A DNA stretch of 39,504 nt from Clostridiales bacterium (GCA_028724525.1 JAQYCV010000001.1:1-39504); one strand, 5' to 3'. Counted from the stretch's first letter, positions 30,381-38,465 are shown. Notes: a model not told the origin generated them from the letters alone. Program-made: numbers and translations.

Positions 30381-30559
30381 TCCCTCACCCCACTAAGGCG
30401 CAGCCTCTCCCGGAGGTAGCTTTCAGATATACGACCTCGGACAGTAAGAAAGCCCTGTTCCTTGAGCTCAGCATTAAGGTCTCTGATGATCTTGTATGCT
30501 GCGTCTGGGCCAGTTCCTACAATGGATACAACCTCGTTAACTCCAATCAGTTCAGCCAT
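30362..30559 (-). CDS. xis: excisionase-like small HTH protein
   Basis: 65 aa: a GVNEVVSIVGTGPDAAYKIIRDLN helix-turn-helix, then ELKEQGFLTVRGRISESYLRERL. This matches the small DNA-binding proteins found between cro and rep in phages and islands, usually taken as excisionase or a replication accessory factor. Translationally coupled: 3 bp after the upstream HTH gene and overlapping rep by 19 bp. Excisionase is the best guess from position and fold; family relatives are mostly untested. Confidence 0.7.
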   Translation of the reverse strand: MAELIGVNEVVSIVGTGPDAAYKIIRDLNAELKEQGFLTVRGRISESYLRERLRLSGVRECQTES

Positions 30560-30562
30560 GGC

Positions 30563-30757
30563 TTAGCCCTCCAGAATTTCTTGCAAAGGCACCTCTAAGG
30601 CATCCGCTATCTTAATGGCAGCTTCAGTTGTAGCGCTTCCGCGCAATAAAATTACACTTAGCCATTGCCTTGAGAGCCCTGCTTTATTAGCTAACTCTGT
30701 CTGATTTAAGCCCTGTCGAACACGGACTTCCTCTATTCTTCTACAGTTCAAATCCAT
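30563..30757 (-). CDS. Cro-like HTH regulator
   Basis: 64-aa XRE-family DNA-binding protein. QGLNQTELANKAGLSRQWLS is the helix-turn-helix; the end ALEVPLQEILEG is typical of Cro/CI folds. First gene of the minus-strand cro-xis-rep unit, divergent from the repressor gene, so it should compete with it at the shared control region. AAGGAGGTAATC lies directly before the ATG. Confidence 0.85.
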   Translation of the reverse strand: MDLNCRRIEEVRVRQGLNQTELANKAGLSRQWLSVILLRGSATTEAAIKIADALEVPLQEILEG

Positions 30758-30886
30758 GATTACCTCCTTGGCAACTAATAATATAAATGCTTGCCTGATT
30801 AGTAAGATATCATCAATTACTGAACTTGTAAAGCAAGCGCAATTTGTTTTACACTATAGCAACAAACGGTCTACAAGGAGGCTTTT
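30758..30886. promoter_or_regulatory. divergent lysogeny-type control region between cro-like and repressor genes
   Basis: 129 bp between divergent genes. Leftward: TTACTA, 16 bp, TATTAT on the minus strand. Rightward: TTGTAA, 18 bp, TACACT. Inverted arms GCTTGC (30789-30794) and GCAAGC (30833-30838) lie between and could be operator half-sites. The layout is that of a phage or island genetic switch. Individual boxes are weak matches. Confidence 0.55.
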
Positions 30887-31459
30887 ATGGACTTTTCAAA
30901 AAGGCTAGAGCAGCTGAGGCAATCGAAGAATAAAACTCAGCAAGAAATGGCTGATGCTTTAGGCATTAGTAGGCAAGCTTATGCTAGATATGAATCGGGG
31001 GCGGGAATGCCAGCGCTTGACACAGCTTCTGCTATTTGTCGTGAACTAGAGATTTCTGCTGATTTATTGCTCGATTTGCCAATCAATCACAAGAACACTT
31101 ATAGTGCTTACGCGAAAATGATATTAGAAATTATGGAAGCCTTTAACGGGTACGGAACTAGTATATACAGAATAGTAGAAGATGAGTTCGGAAACGAAAC
31201 GGAAGATCCATCTCAATATTACGCAGCTGTTCTTGCTTTTTTTGATGTTAATATGAGTAAATTTTTAGAAGATCAGTCTCAAATGATCAAGTTACGATAT
31301 GATGGGGTCATTAACGATGAGGTTTACTCTACATGGCTAACTGGACGCTTATTAGAACTAGATATTCCAATCCAGAATGACCCTGTAGATTTATCAGAAG
31401 TTAAATCAATGGTTGACGATATTAACACGTTAAAACAGACTAAATCGTCAATACAATAA
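30887..31459 (+). CDS. CI/Stl-like transcriptional repressor
   Basis: 190 aa. Residues 5-60 are an XRE helix-turn-helix (RLEQLRQSKNKTQQEMADAL, ISRQAYARYESG). The remaining 130 residues are acidic and helical without the Ser-Lys peptidase motifs of LexA/CI repressors and without a metallopeptidase HExxH motif. Such repressors are not self-cleaved in the SOS response; the SaPI Stl repressor is instead removed by binding a helper-phage protein. Whether that applies here is inference. AAGGAGG precedes the ATG. The integrase follows after 5 bp, so both are one transcript. Confidence 0.85.
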   Translation: MDFSKRLEQLRQSKNKTQQEMADALGISRQAYARYESGAGMPALDTASAICRELEISADLLLDLPINHKNTYSAYAKMILEIMEAFNGYGTSIYRIVEDEFGNETEDPSQYYAAVLAFFDVNMSKFLEDQSQMIKLRYDGVINDEVYSTWLTGRLLELDIPIQNDPVDLSEVKSMVDDINTLKQTKSSIQ

Positions 31460-31464
31460 CTCTT

Positions 31465-32517
31465 ATGCCTGTCTACAAGAATGAAAAAACCGGCAAGTGG
31501 TATTGCATCTACCGGATAAAAGATGCCTCCGGGAACTCAAAGCAGGTAAAAAAGTCTGGCTTTACTCTGAAGCGAGAGGCTGAGGCTTACGAGCATGACC
31601 AACTAGCTAATGCCTCATATCAGCCTGATATGTTATTTTCTGATTTTGTTGAGCTCTACAAAAATACAGTAGATAAACGCCTCCGAGAACATACGATTCA
31701 GACTAGGAACTATCGCATTAAGAATCGCATCATGCCTTATTTTGCGGATATGCGCTTACGAGATATTGATGCTAAGGCTATTGCTACATGGCACAATGAG
31801 CTTATTTCTAAGGGGCTTAGTGCTGGCTATATAAGAAATCTGCACCGGAATTTATCTGCAATCTTCAATCATGCGACTAGATTCTATGGCTTGAGAGACA
31901 ATCCATGCCACAAGGCGGGCCTTCCTAGTGTTGCTAATGAGCAGAAGAAGGAAATGCGCTTCTGGTCGCTAGAGGAATATCAGACGGCAATTGAATGCGT
32001 TACAGACCTAAAGGCCAAGGCTGCTATAGCCCTCCTATATTGGTCTGGTATGCGTAAGGGCGAGCTCTTAGCCCTAACTTGGGGCAAACTAAATACTAAG
32101 GACGGAACTATTAAAATAGATCGTTCTTTCCAGCGACTTAAGGGGCGTGATGTTATAACGCCTACTAAGACTGGGAACATCAGAACTATTATCATTCCTA
32201 AGCAGGCGCTAGACCTACTAGCGGAATATAAATCACATTGCTTTGATACGGGGCCCGCTGATGTTATTTTCCCTTGGGAAAAGTGCTTCATAGAGCATGG
32301 CATTGCTGAGGCCTGTCAGGCTTCCGGCGTTAAGCGCATTCATGTACACGGGCTTAGACATTCCCATGCTTCCCTTTTGATACAGCAAGGGGTTAATATA
32401 GTATTGATCAGCAAACGCTTAGGGCATGCTAAAGTGTCTATGACACTTGACACATATTCTCATTTCTTCCCAACGGAAGAAAATGATGTAGTAGCTAAGT
32501 TATCCATGTTGGGGTAA
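31465..32517 (+). CDS. int: tyrosine site-specific recombinase (phage-type integrase)
   Basis: 350-aa integrase. N-terminal arm-binding domain (MPVYKNEKTGKWYCIYRIKD), central SAM-like core-binding domain (about 55-160) and C-terminal catalytic domain with R197 (SGMRKGE), H295 and R298 (HVHGLRHSHAS), H321 (LGHAKV) and nucleophile Y331 (LDTYSHF). All active-site residues are intact. The gene ends 8 bp before the right-end direct repeat and 128 bp before attR, normal for tRNA-integrating elements. It starts 5 bp after the repressor stop. Confidence 0.96.
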   Translation: MPVYKNEKTGKWYCIYRIKDASGNSKQVKKSGFTLKREAEAYEHDQLANASYQPDMLFSDFVELYKNTVDKRLREHTIQTRNYRIKNRIMPYFADMRLRDIDAKAIATWHNELISKGLSAGYIRNLHRNLSAIFNHATRFYGLRDNPCHKAGLPSVANEQKKEMRFWSLEEYQTAIECVTDLKAKAAIALLYWSGMRKGELLALTWGKLNTKDGTIKIDRSFQRLKGRDVITPTKTGNIRTIIIPKQALDLLAEYKSHCFDTGPADVIFPWEKCFIEHGIAEACQASGVKRIHVHGLRHSHASLLIQQGVNIVLISKRLGHAKVSMTLDTYSHFFPTEENDVVAKLSMLG

Positions 32518-32525
32518 CTCATAAA

Positions 32526-32548
32526 GGTAACAAAAAGGTAACAAAAAT
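32526..32548 (+). repeat. right-end direct repeat (probable integrase arm site)
   Basis: Identical 23 bp to 25259-25281: two copies of GGTAACAAAAA plus T, same orientation, 97 bp before attR. Confidence 0.75.
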
Positions 32549-32645
32549 TAATAAAGTCAGGGCAAAAGGGTAAAAATACGAGAACAGAATACCGAGGAAT
32601 AGGGCCTTTCCAGACCTGTAAAAAGCCCAAAAAGCCAATTCTGGT

Positions 32646-32662
32646 TCCCTTAGGCCCCACCA
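32646..32662 (+). repeat. attR core
   Basis: TCCCTTAGGCCCCACCA, 17 bp identical to the 3' end of tRNA-Val. Defines the right boundary of the element. Confidence 0.9.
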
Positions 32663-32672
32663 CCGTTAAACT

Positions 32673-32714
32673 ATCCGAATCTTCGGCTACACAGTCAGGA
32701 TTCGGATTTTTTTT
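32673..32714 (+). terminator. original tRNA-Val terminator, displaced by the element
   Basis: ATCCGAATC (32673-32681) pairs perfectly with GATTCGGAT (32699-32707), followed by a run of T. It lies 10 bp past attR, where it would directly follow tRNA-Val if the element were absent. Confidence 0.85.
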
Positions 32715-32884
32715 GTCGAAATTTGACTGTTTGCTGTTTTAATGGACTGATCCTTTGTCCTTGGCGATGATCCACATGCTAAAGTAAGTTAAGCAAAATT
32801 ACCATTTAACATAAAGCCCGAGAATCTCTAGTTCATGGAAAACTGAAAGTGCGAGGGTGAAAATGTGCGAGGGGAGGCTACGAC

Positions 32885-33774
32885 TTGAATAAAGACTTAA
32901 TTCATAATCCAGGACCATTCGACGAGATTATCCGTATTATTGATAATGCCCGCACCCGCGCGATGAAAGCGGTTAATGCAGAGCTGATTCAGATGTATTG
33001 GAAAATTGGTGAGTATTTGTCTAAACTTTGTGCTACTTCCAGTTTTGGCGATAAAGTCATTGATGAAGTTGCTGCATATCTTGCCAAAGAGAACCCTAGC
33101 CTCAAAGGTTTCAATCGGCGCGGTCTCTATCGAATGAAGCAATTCTATGAGACATACTAGGATGATGAATTTGTGACACCACTGGTGACACAAATTAGTT
33201 GGACCAACCATCTGCTTATTATGTCTGGATCCAAAACGGCAGAAGAACGTCATTTTTACATGGCCCTCTGCGCAAAGGAACATTTCTCAAAACGTGAGTT
33301 AGAACGTCAGATCAGCACTTCATACTACGAACGTTCTATGATTTCCTCTAAAATGCCAGCCCCTGAATCCATTTCGCATGATGTGCGTTCAAGCATCCTT
33401 GATACCTATGTTCTTGAATTTCTAGATTTACCTGAACAATTTTCTGAAAAGAACCTCCGGAAAGCCATCATTGAAAATTTAAAGGAGTTTATACTCGAAT
33501 TCGGCCAAGACTTTACTTTTATTAGTGACGATTACCGAGTTCAAGTAAGAAGCCAGATGAAAATCCAAGTGTCGGTGTGATTCTTTGTGCTAGCAAAGAG
33601 GAGGCAGTTGTGGAATATGCTCTAAGGCGTTGTATGTCGCCTACACTTGTTGCGGATTATAGGCTCTGTCTCCCTGATAAATCTATTTTGCAAAGCAAAC
33701 TGCGAGAATTAACAGAACTCGCTCTGGAAAGCGGTGAGGGCAATGAGGCTGAGCAAGATGGTGCATCAAAATAG
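32885..33774 (+). pseudogene. DUF1016/YhcG-family PDDEXK nuclease, broken by a stop and an internal deletion
   Basis: Starts at TTG 32885 behind GGGGAGG with MNKDLIHNPGPFDEII, then the family's N-terminal domain (NAELIQMYWKIGEYLS, RRGLYRMKQFYETY). An in-frame TAG at 33158 interrupts it; the same frame continues with VTQISWTNHLLIMSG and ERHFYMALCAKEHFSKRELE. At about 33545-33550 the text jumps from DDYRVQV to KPDENPSVGVILCASKEEAV in another frame. In intact relatives the region between these blocks holds the PD-(D/E)xK catalytic core, so the nuclease is lost. It lies 220 bp right of the element and is not part of it. Confidence 0.88.
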
Positions 33775-33888
33775 TGTTATGGTCTCGCTCTAGAGCCGGC
33801 ATGCTTTTAGACTATTTGCTGGGTGGCGACCTGGCAAGGCCCGGCAACGCCTACATTTTGTGTATGTTAATGCTAACTGCCACCATGC

Positions 33889-33931
33889 TATAATAAGCCA
33901 GATTATGCCGGTAAAGAAATTTGCCGGCATA
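33889..33931 (+). promoter_or_regulatory. promoter with 5'-end hairpin before the E2-like gene
   Basis: TATAAT at 33889-33894 with a weak TTAATG 16 bp upstream. The transcript would begin near the hairpin TATGCCGG (33904-33911) / CCGGCATA (33924-33931), which could protect the 5' end or serve as an operator. Confidence 0.5.
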
Positions 33932-33971
33932 TGTCACACGGATGATAGTTCTGCTGACAAGGAGATCGCTG

Positions 33972-34937
33972 ATGGCAAAATTAATTGGCAAAAAGCGCAA
34001 TGATGGTACCCTCGTGACTGATTTAGAGCCGATGACTCGGCTCATGCCATACATTATGCGTGGCCGTAACGAATCTGCTGTCTTTATTCGAAAAAGCGTT
34101 GATATCACTAATATTCAGGCCTATATCCGTCAGCAGCGTAAGGAGGGTAGACGGATTACCCTCTTTAATATTTTCGTGACGGCTCTTCTCCATACCCTCC
34201 ATGCCAGGCCTAGATTAAACCGCTTTGTGGCAGGAAGGCGAATTTATCAGCATAACTGCAAGGATGTCAGTTATGTTGTGAAAAGATCTTTTACGGATGA
34301 TGCTAGTGAATCTGTGGCGCGAATTGTCTTAAAGGAAAATGACAATCTCTTTACAGTGACGGATGCTATGTTGGAAGATATTCGCGCCCTCAAGGAGGAA
34401 GAGGATCCTGATAAAGCAGATGACAAATTGATGTCTCTTTTAGCCAGATTACCGCGCTGGGCTAATCGCTTTGCCGTAGCTTTTGTCCGCTGGCTCGATT
34501 TTCATGGCCTCTTATCTGAAGACTTTCAGCAAGATATACCTCTTTATTCCTCGATTTTTGTTTCCCATATTGGAAGCTTAGGGGCTGAAGCGCCTTTCCA
34601 TCACCTGTATGAACTGGGTACTACCTCTATTTTTATTACCATCGGCAAGGTATACGATAAACCGACCAAGACGTCGGATGGCGGCGTGGAGTGGCGGAAG
34701 GCCGTAGACTTCAACTTTACCCTGGATGAACGTATTTGTGATGGCTATTATTTAGTCAAGAGCCTTCGATTCCTGGAAGAACTGTTGCAGAATCCTGCCC
34801 TCTTAGAGATGTCGCCGCTAGAAGCCGACAAGCTCCGGATTGAGGAGCGGGCCAGGAAGGCGTCAGCTAAGGCGGAACGTGAAGACCAGACTAAGCTGGA
34901 GGACATCGACGCCGACCTCAGTGCCGACTACATGTAA
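33972..34937 (+). CDS. 2-oxoacid dehydrogenase E2 / chloramphenicol acetyltransferase-like protein, catalytic His replaced
   Basis: 321-aa protein from ATG 33972 (GGAG 7 bp upstream; the longer frame from 33921 adds unlike residues). It resembles the catalytic domain of dihydrolipoamide acyltransferases: ITLFNIFVTALLHTLHARPRLNRFV near the N-terminal half, SIFVSHIGSLG in the middle, and FNFTLDERICDGYYLVKSLRFLEELL at the end (blocks split here for length). The active-site motif HxxxDG reads DERICDG, so the general-base His is Asp. There is no lipoyl or E3-binding domain and no E1 gene nearby. It may be a non-catalytic or altered acyltransferase. The glycosyltransferase follows after 22 bp, suggesting a shared operon and perhaps envelope lipid work. 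Confidence 0.75.
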   Translation: MAKLIGKKRNDGTLVTDLEPMTRLMPYIMRGRNESAVFIRKSVDITNIQAYIRQQRKEGRRITLFNIFVTALLHTLHARPRLNRFVAGRRIYQHNCKDVSYVVKRSFTDDASESVARIVLKENDNLFTVTDAMLEDIRALKEEEDPDKADDKLMSLLARLPRWANRFAVAFVRWLDFHGLLSEDFQQDIPLYSSIFVSHIGSLGAEAPFHHLYELGTTSIFITIGKVYDKPTKTSDGGVEWRKAVDFNFTLDERICDGYYLVKSLRFLEELLQNPALLEMSPLEADKLRIEERARKASAKAEREDQTKLEDIDADLSADYM

Positions 34938-34959
34938 GAAGCGCTAGGAGGAATCTTTC

Positions 34960-36108
34960 ATGCGTGTTGGAATCTTTACGGATGCCTATGTTCCACAAAT
35001 TGGTGGAGTGTCTACTGTCTCTCAACTGATCAAAAATGAACTCAACCGCCGGGGTCACGAGGCCTATGTGATTACCACCACGGATAATGCGGCGGAAGAG
35101 GAAGAGAATGTCATCCGCTATCCCAGTATTCCCTTTGTGAGCGAGAAACGGATCGGCCTTAACATTTCGCCCGAACTCAAGCGTGAGATCGAAAGTCTGC
35201 ACCTAGACTTGGTCCATACGCAGACCGAATACACTATGGGCAAGGTCGGCAAGGACCTGGCGGAAAAGCAGGGCATCCCTTTTATCCATACTTTTCATAC
35301 CCTTTACGATATTTGGATGCGGGGACAGCTGGGGGAAAACTTTCTCAGCGAATCCGTTATTACCATGATGAATTGGCTACTCAAACAGCACTTAAAGGGT
35401 GCGAAAGCGATTATTGCGCCCTCGCAAAAAACGGTAGATTTCCTCCAAAGCTATGACCTGGATATCCCCATACATATCCTGCCCTCCGGTATTGATGTGG
35501 AGGCCTTTAAGCGGGCAGGGGAGGATCTGGCTAAGCAAGAAGAGATTCGCCAGGCGCTGGGCATTCCCCAAGATGCTTTTGTGGCCTTGTATGTGGGACG
35601 TATTTCTGAAGAGAAGAAAATAGATACCGTTCTAAGCTATTTGTCCCCTATGGTCCGGGAACAGGCTGATCTCTATTTTGTAGCCGTGGGTTCCGGGCCC
35701 CGCTTGGAAGAATATCGGGAGCAGGTGCAATCCTGGGGATTAGACCGACAAATCAAATTTATTGGTCCTGTCCCGGTAGCCCAGGTTAAAAATTATTATG
35801 CCATTGGGGATGTTTTTGCCTGTGCTTCTCAATCTGAAACTCAGGGCCTGACCTATATTGAGGCGATGGCTACAGGACTGCCGCTTCTGGTCAAGCCGGA
35901 CCCTTGCCTGGAGGGGGTCCTGCTAGAAGGCCAAAATGGTTTGGCTTTTAATAACCGAGCAGAATTTATGACTGGATTGGGACAACTCAAAGACCAGCAA
36001 GATTTGCGCCAGCGCATGAGTCTCGCAGCTCTGGAAAAAAGCCAGGACTTTTCTATCGAACGATTTATTGATAAGCTCATTGATATTTATGAGTCTATCT
36101 TAGCCTAA
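34960..36108 (+). CDS. GT4-family glycosyltransferase, diacylglycerol glucosyltransferase-like
   Basis: 382 aa, GT-B fold. N-terminal MRVGIFTDAYVPQIGGVSTV is the start typical of family 4 enzymes that glycosylate membrane diacylglycerol; HTFHTLYD, ALYVGRISEEKKID, AVGSGPRLEEY and the C-terminal E-x7-E motif SETQGLTYIEAMATGLP follow. No signal peptide or membrane helix; probably a peripheral membrane enzyme making glycolipid anchors for lipoteichoic acid-type polymers. AGGAGG precedes the ATG. Lipid versus other acceptor cannot be decided from sequence. Confidence 0.88.
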   Translation: MRVGIFTDAYVPQIGGVSTVSQLIKNELNRRGHEAYVITTTDNAAEEEENVIRYPSIPFVSEKRIGLNISPELKREIESLHLDLVHTQTEYTMGKVGKDLAEKQGIPFIHTFHTLYDIWMRGQLGENFLSESVITMMNWLLKQHLKGAKAIIAPSQKTVDFLQSYDLDIPIHILPSGIDVEAFKRAGEDLAKQEEIRQALGIPQDAFVALYVGRISEEKKIDTVLSYLSPMVREQADLYFVAVGSGPRLEEYREQVQSWGLDRQIKFIGPVPVAQVKNYYAIGDVFACASQSETQGLTYIEAMATGLPLLVKPDPCLEGVLLEGQNGLAFNNRAEFMTGLGQLKDQQDLRQRMSLAALEKSQDFSIERFIDKLIDIYESILA

Positions 36109-36151
36109 CTCTCTTTTGCTTAACTCTTTTTTCGGCTATAGTTCAAATGTT

Positions 36152-36188
36152 AAAACGGGGAGGTGATAGGTACCTCCCCGTTTTTATG
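36152..36188 (+). terminator. terminator after the glycosyltransferase
   Basis: AAAACGGGGAGGT pairs with ACCTCCCCGTTTT across an 8-nt loop, followed by T residues. Symmetric enough to act also on the converging thrS transcript. Confidence 0.88.
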
Positions 36189-36218
36189 AATCGGGCTAAG
36201 TCTGTAATTTTCTTGTTA

Positions 36219-38138
36219 CTAAGCCAATTCCCAATCCCGCCGCTTAGCTTGGCCTGCTAGCATTTCTAAGAAGGCTTCTTGAGTCATCAGCTCGTTCTTT
36301 TCTGTATCCCGGCGGCGGACAGAAACCTGGCCATTAGCCATTTCTTGATCACCGATAATTAGCATATAGGGGATTTTCTCCACCTGAGCCTGGCGAATCT
36401 TATAGCCGAGCTTCTCATTGCGGTCATCGACTTGCGGACGGAGTCCCATGCTGCGCATTTTTTCTTCCAGCTCCTTGGCATAGGCTAGGTGCTTGTCTGT
36501 AGAAATCGGCAGGATGCGAACCTGCACGGGGGCCAGCCAAACGGGGAACTTGCCAGCACAGTGCTCAATCAGGACGCCAATGAAACGCTCTAGCGAGCCT
36601 AAAATCGCACGGTGGATCATGATGGGGCGGTGTCTCTCGCCATCTTGGCCTATGTATTCCGCTTCAAAACGTTGGGGCAGTTGGAAATCTAACTGAATCG
36701 TGCCACACTGCCAGACCCGCTTCATGGAGTCTAAAATATAGAAGTCAACCTTAGGCCCATAGAAGGCACCATCACCCTCGTTAATGGTATACTCTGCGCC
36801 CAGCTCGTCCAGAGCCTTTTTGAGACTGGCCTCCGCTGCATCCCATTCCTCGCGCTTGCCCATAAAGTCATCTGGCCGGGTGGATAGGACCATTTTGTAG
36901 TCAAAGTGGAATTTCTTATAAATTTCATCTGTAAGTCTAACTACCCCTTTGATTTCCTCAGTAATCTGGTCGGGGGTCATATAGATATGGGCATCATCTT
37001 GGGTAAAGTTACGTACCCGCATGAGCCCATGCAGGGTACCCGATTTTTCATGCCTGTGGACCAGTCCCAATTCTGCCATCCGCATAGGCAGATCACGGTA
37101 AGACCTTTGCTCGGACTTGTAAACTAGCATACCGCCAGGGCAATTCATGGGTTTAACAGCGAAATCTTCCTCATCGATGACTGTGGTGTACATATTTTCC
37201 CGGTAGTGTTCCCAGTGACCTGAAGTCTCCCAGAGGCTCCGGTTCAAGAGAACAGGGGTAGAGATTTCCTGATAGTGATCGCGATAATGGAGTTCTTTCC
37301 AGAATTGAATAATTTCATTTTTGACGACCATGCCCTTGGGTAACCAGAAGGGGAAACCGGGACCGTATTCTGAGAACATAAAGAGTCCGAGCTCCCGACC
37401 TAGCTTCCTGTGGTCGCGCTGCTTGGCTTCTTCCAGCATAGCGAGATGGGCATCCAGGTCAGACTTCTTAGGGAAGGAGGTGCCGTAAACCCTGGTCAAC
37501 ATCTTATTGTGCTCGTCGCCCCGCCAATAGGCACCGGCTAGAGCGGTGAGCTTAAGGGCCTTCACCTGCTTAGTATTCATAACGTGAGGGCCCGCGCACA
37601 GGTCAACAAAGTCTCCCTGCTTATAGAAGGAGATTGTTTCATCTTCTGGTAGGTCCTGGATAAGCTCGACCTTATAATCCTCGCCAGCTTCCCGGGCCCA
37701 GGCCAGGGCTTCATCTCTCGGCAGGGTGTAGGTCTCGATGGCCAAGCCTTCCTTGACGATCTTATTCATCTCTGCCTCGATCTTAGGCAGATCTTCTTCC
37801 GTTATAGGTTGGCTTGGATCAACGTCATAATAGAAGCCGTCTTCGATTGCAGGGCCAATAGCCAGCTTGGTATCGGGCCAGAGTTGCTTAATGGCCTGGG
37901 CCAAAATATGGGAAGAGGTGTGACGGAAGGCGTGGCGGCCTCCCTCTGAATTAAAGTCCAGGATTTCGACCTGGGCATCTTGGCTTAGGGGAGTGCGCAA
38001 GTCTACCAGTTCGCCATTCAGCTTAGCAGCCAAAGCATTGCGTGCTAAGCCCGCCGAAATATCCTGGGCAAGGTCATAAATGGTCTTTCCTGCGGCAATT
38101 TGCCGGGTAGATCCGTCTTTTAGGGTAATATTGAGCAT
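36219..38138 (-). CDS. thrS: threonyl-tRNA synthetase
   Basis: 639 aa, full length. N-terminal TGS domain (LNITLKDGSTRQIAAGKTIY), editing domain with H73 and H77 (HTSSHILAQAIKQLW), class II core with motif 1 region, zinc-ligand MNCPGGMLVYKS, motif 2 HRHEKSGTLHGLMRVRNFTQDDAHI in parts, motif 3 HRAILGSLERFIG, and a C-terminal anticodon domain (KLGYKIRQAQVEKIPYMLII). AGAGGAGG lies before the ATG. Expression is controlled by the T-box leader directly upstream. Confidence 0.98.
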   Translation of the reverse strand: MLNITLKDGSTRQIAAGKTIYDLAQDISAGLARNALAAKLNGELVDLRTPLSQDAQVEILDFNSEGGRHAFRHTSSHILAQAIKQLWPDTKLAIGPAIEDGFYYDVDPSQPITEEDLPKIEAEMNKIVKEGLAIETYTLPRDEALAWAREAGEDYKVELIQDLPEDETISFYKQGDFVDLCAGPHVMNTKQVKALKLTALAGAYWRGDEHNKMLTRVYGTSFPKKSDLDAHLAMLEEAKQRDHRKLGRELGLFMFSEYGPGFPFWLPKGMVVKNEIIQFWKELHYRDHYQEISTPVLLNRSLWETSGHWEHYRENMYTTVIDEEDFAVKPMNCPGGMLVYKSEQRSYRDLPMRMAELGLVHRHEKSGTLHGLMRVRNFTQDDAHIYMTPDQITEEIKGVVRLTDEIYKKFHFDYKMVLSTRPDDFMGKREEWDAAEASLKKALDELGAEYTINEGDGAFYGPKVDFYILDSMKRVWQCGTIQLDFQLPQRFEAEYIGQDGERHRPIMIHRAILGSLERFIGVLIEHCAGKFPVWLAPVQVRILPISTDKHLAYAKELEEKMRSMGLRPQVDDRNEKLGYKIRQAQVEKIPYMLIIGDQEMANGQVSVRRRDTEKNELMTQEAFLEMLAGQAKRRDWELA

Positions 38139-38168
38139 TTTTTCCTCCTCTGGTAGTGGCGGAGAAAG

Positions 38169-38431
38169 AAAAAACCCCGGCCAGCTACTTCATCTTTTGC
38201 TTGCCAAGGGTGCTAATAACACGGTTCCACCTTGTTCTTTCACTTATGGGCAGGAGCCGAGATCTCGCATCTCATCTTCCTGCCTCCTCGTTAACGCCGA
38301 GATACGGTAACGCTCATCGCGCACAGCTCAGGAGTGGTCTTCAGGAGCACTTTTCGGCGGGGGCTTCCAACCTCTGGCCCCGGCTTTCTGGACGACAGGA
38401 AGCTCCTTACTCTTTCCGTCACAGCTTTTAT
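38169..38431 (-). promoter_or_regulatory. T-box riboswitch of thrS (threonine, specifier ACC likely)
   Basis: On the minus strand the T-box sequence AAGGTGGAACCGTG lies around 38233-38218. The terminator stem (38210-38199 with 38185-38175, one bulge and one mismatch) is followed by six U (38174-38169). In stem I the run GAAGACCACUCC places ACC, a Thr codon followed by A, at 38338-38336, the expected specifier position. Uncharged tRNA-Thr would promote readthrough into thrS. Confidence 0.92.
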
Positions 38432-38437
38432 ACCTGC

Positions 38438-38465
38438 ATTATAGGTTCTAAAGGCTAAAAGTCAA
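38438..38465 (-). promoter_or_regulatory. promoter of the thrS T-box transcript
   Basis: Minus strand TTGACT, 16-bp spacer, TATAAT; start of transcription near 38431, at the head of the T-box leader. Confidence 0.85.

Larger units (their letters stand above)
25215..32662. mobile_element. 7.4-kb integrative element in tRNA-Val (PICI-like/satellite or integrating replicon)
   Basis: Bounded by a 17-bp tRNA-derived duplication, with an identical 23-bp direct repeat inside each end. It carries integrase, repressor, a divergent cro-xis-rep module, a candidate origin behind rep, a YozG-like HTH gene and two unknown small proteins. The DNA is visibly more AT-rich than its flanks. Gene order (int and repressor on one strand at one end, cro, xis and primase-helicase divergent) matches Gram-positive phage-inducible chromosomal islands. 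I recognise no terminase small subunit, capsid-size or packaging-interference gene, and no relaxase or transfer gene, so a self-replicating integrative plasmid or reduced prophage remains possible. Confidence 0.88.

Noticed and set aside
30887-31459. LexA/CI-type self-cleaving repressor
   Set aside because: No Ala/Cys-Gly cleavage site with Ser and Lys catalytic motifs is visible in the C-terminal part.
25215-32662. Integrative conjugative or mobilisable element
   Set aside because: No relaxase, coupling protein or type IV secretion gene is present.
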